Assembly (NCBI GenBank): GCA_001189105.1
Contig: LFCL01000023.1
Span: 5,562 to 45,398 of the forward strand
Direction of reading: 5' to 3'
Length of the DNA stretch: 39,837 bases
From: Parcubacteria bacterium C7867-002
Lineage (GTDB): Bacteria; Patescibacteriota; Minisyncoccia; Phycocordibacterales; PALSA-1337
Part shown: positions 39,532 through 39,837 of the stretch, piece after piece
Numbering within the stretch: position 1 is the stretch's first letter
How the letters are laid out: the number at the start of each line of letters is the position of its first letter
Notes under the pieces: model-generated
The model's input: the letters and a program-made list of their open reading frames with translations, nothing else
Databases searched by the model: none
Told to the model about the DNA's origin: nothing
Program-made: the position numbers and the translations under genes

Positions 39532-39795
39532 ATGACACCATTACTACATTCCGAAGTCTTTTTCTTTATTTCATCTATTGGCTTTATCATTCTCGGACTC
39601 TTGGTCGCCATCCTCATTGTTATGACGATGCGAGCCATTGCATCTATTTCCCGAATTTTGGACAAAGTAGAATCGAGTATGGATACTATCGGTGATGCGA
39701 CGATGGATCTGATCGAAGAGGTTCGCGATCACGCGTTCTTTCGCATGATTTTTGGCGGCAAGAAAAAACGTCCTTCAAAAACACCTCGTAGTTGA
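39532..39795 (+). CDS. Small membrane protein, TM plus amphipathic helix
   Basis: MTPLLHSEVFFFISSIGFIILGLLVAILIVMTMRAI... Start reassigned from the longer ORF. Confidence 0.7.
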   Translation: MTPLLHSEVFFFISSIGFIILGLLVAILIVMTMRAIASISRILDKVESSMDTIGDATMDLIEEVRDHAFFRMIFGGKKKRPSKTPRS

Positions 39796-39837
39796 TGCGA
39801 ACATGGATACAAAAGAGGTATACTAGAAAGGGCGATA

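Overview
The window looks like a chromosomal segment from a Candidate Phyla Radiation (Patescibacteria, probably Parcubacteria-type) bacterium. This lineage call is an inference from gene content and protein style, not a database result. Most of it is a dense minus-strand housekeeping block: pyrG, ftsX/ftsE, prfB, gatA/gatC, ligA and ftsH. It also carries a complete-looking monoderm-style type IV pilus locus (pilM-N-O-small protein-B-receiver-T-C-pilins-prepilin peptidase, no secretin). comF, tyrS, mutY-like, cupredoxin, DoxX-like and recG genes are also present. I read six tRNAs: Thr-GGT, Asp-GTC, Met-CAT, fMet-CAT, Ser-GCT and Ile-TAT. Two or more structured, terminator-ended intergenic RNAs appear likely between prfB and tRNA-Thr. 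There is no CRISPR array, no transposase and no obvious defence island. The most unusual observations are: (i) a ~42-bp-period tandem array of tRNA-Thr 5'-end copies in the tRNA leader; (ii) two DNA-repair genes (ogt, mutY-like) starting 5-9 nt after a co-oriented tRNA; (iii) tRNA-Ile(UAU) and an initiator tRNA with an A29-U41 pair; (iv) a duplicated tRNA-Met 3' end resembling an att scar; (v) a membrane-anchored HEPN-like candidate with an RNDIAH motif; (vi) housekeeping enzymes with eroded metal sites or domains (LigA, MutY-like, RF2, ComF); (vii) a phage-like glycosyltransferase fragment next to a tail-fibre-like secreted protein. All family calls were made by eye.
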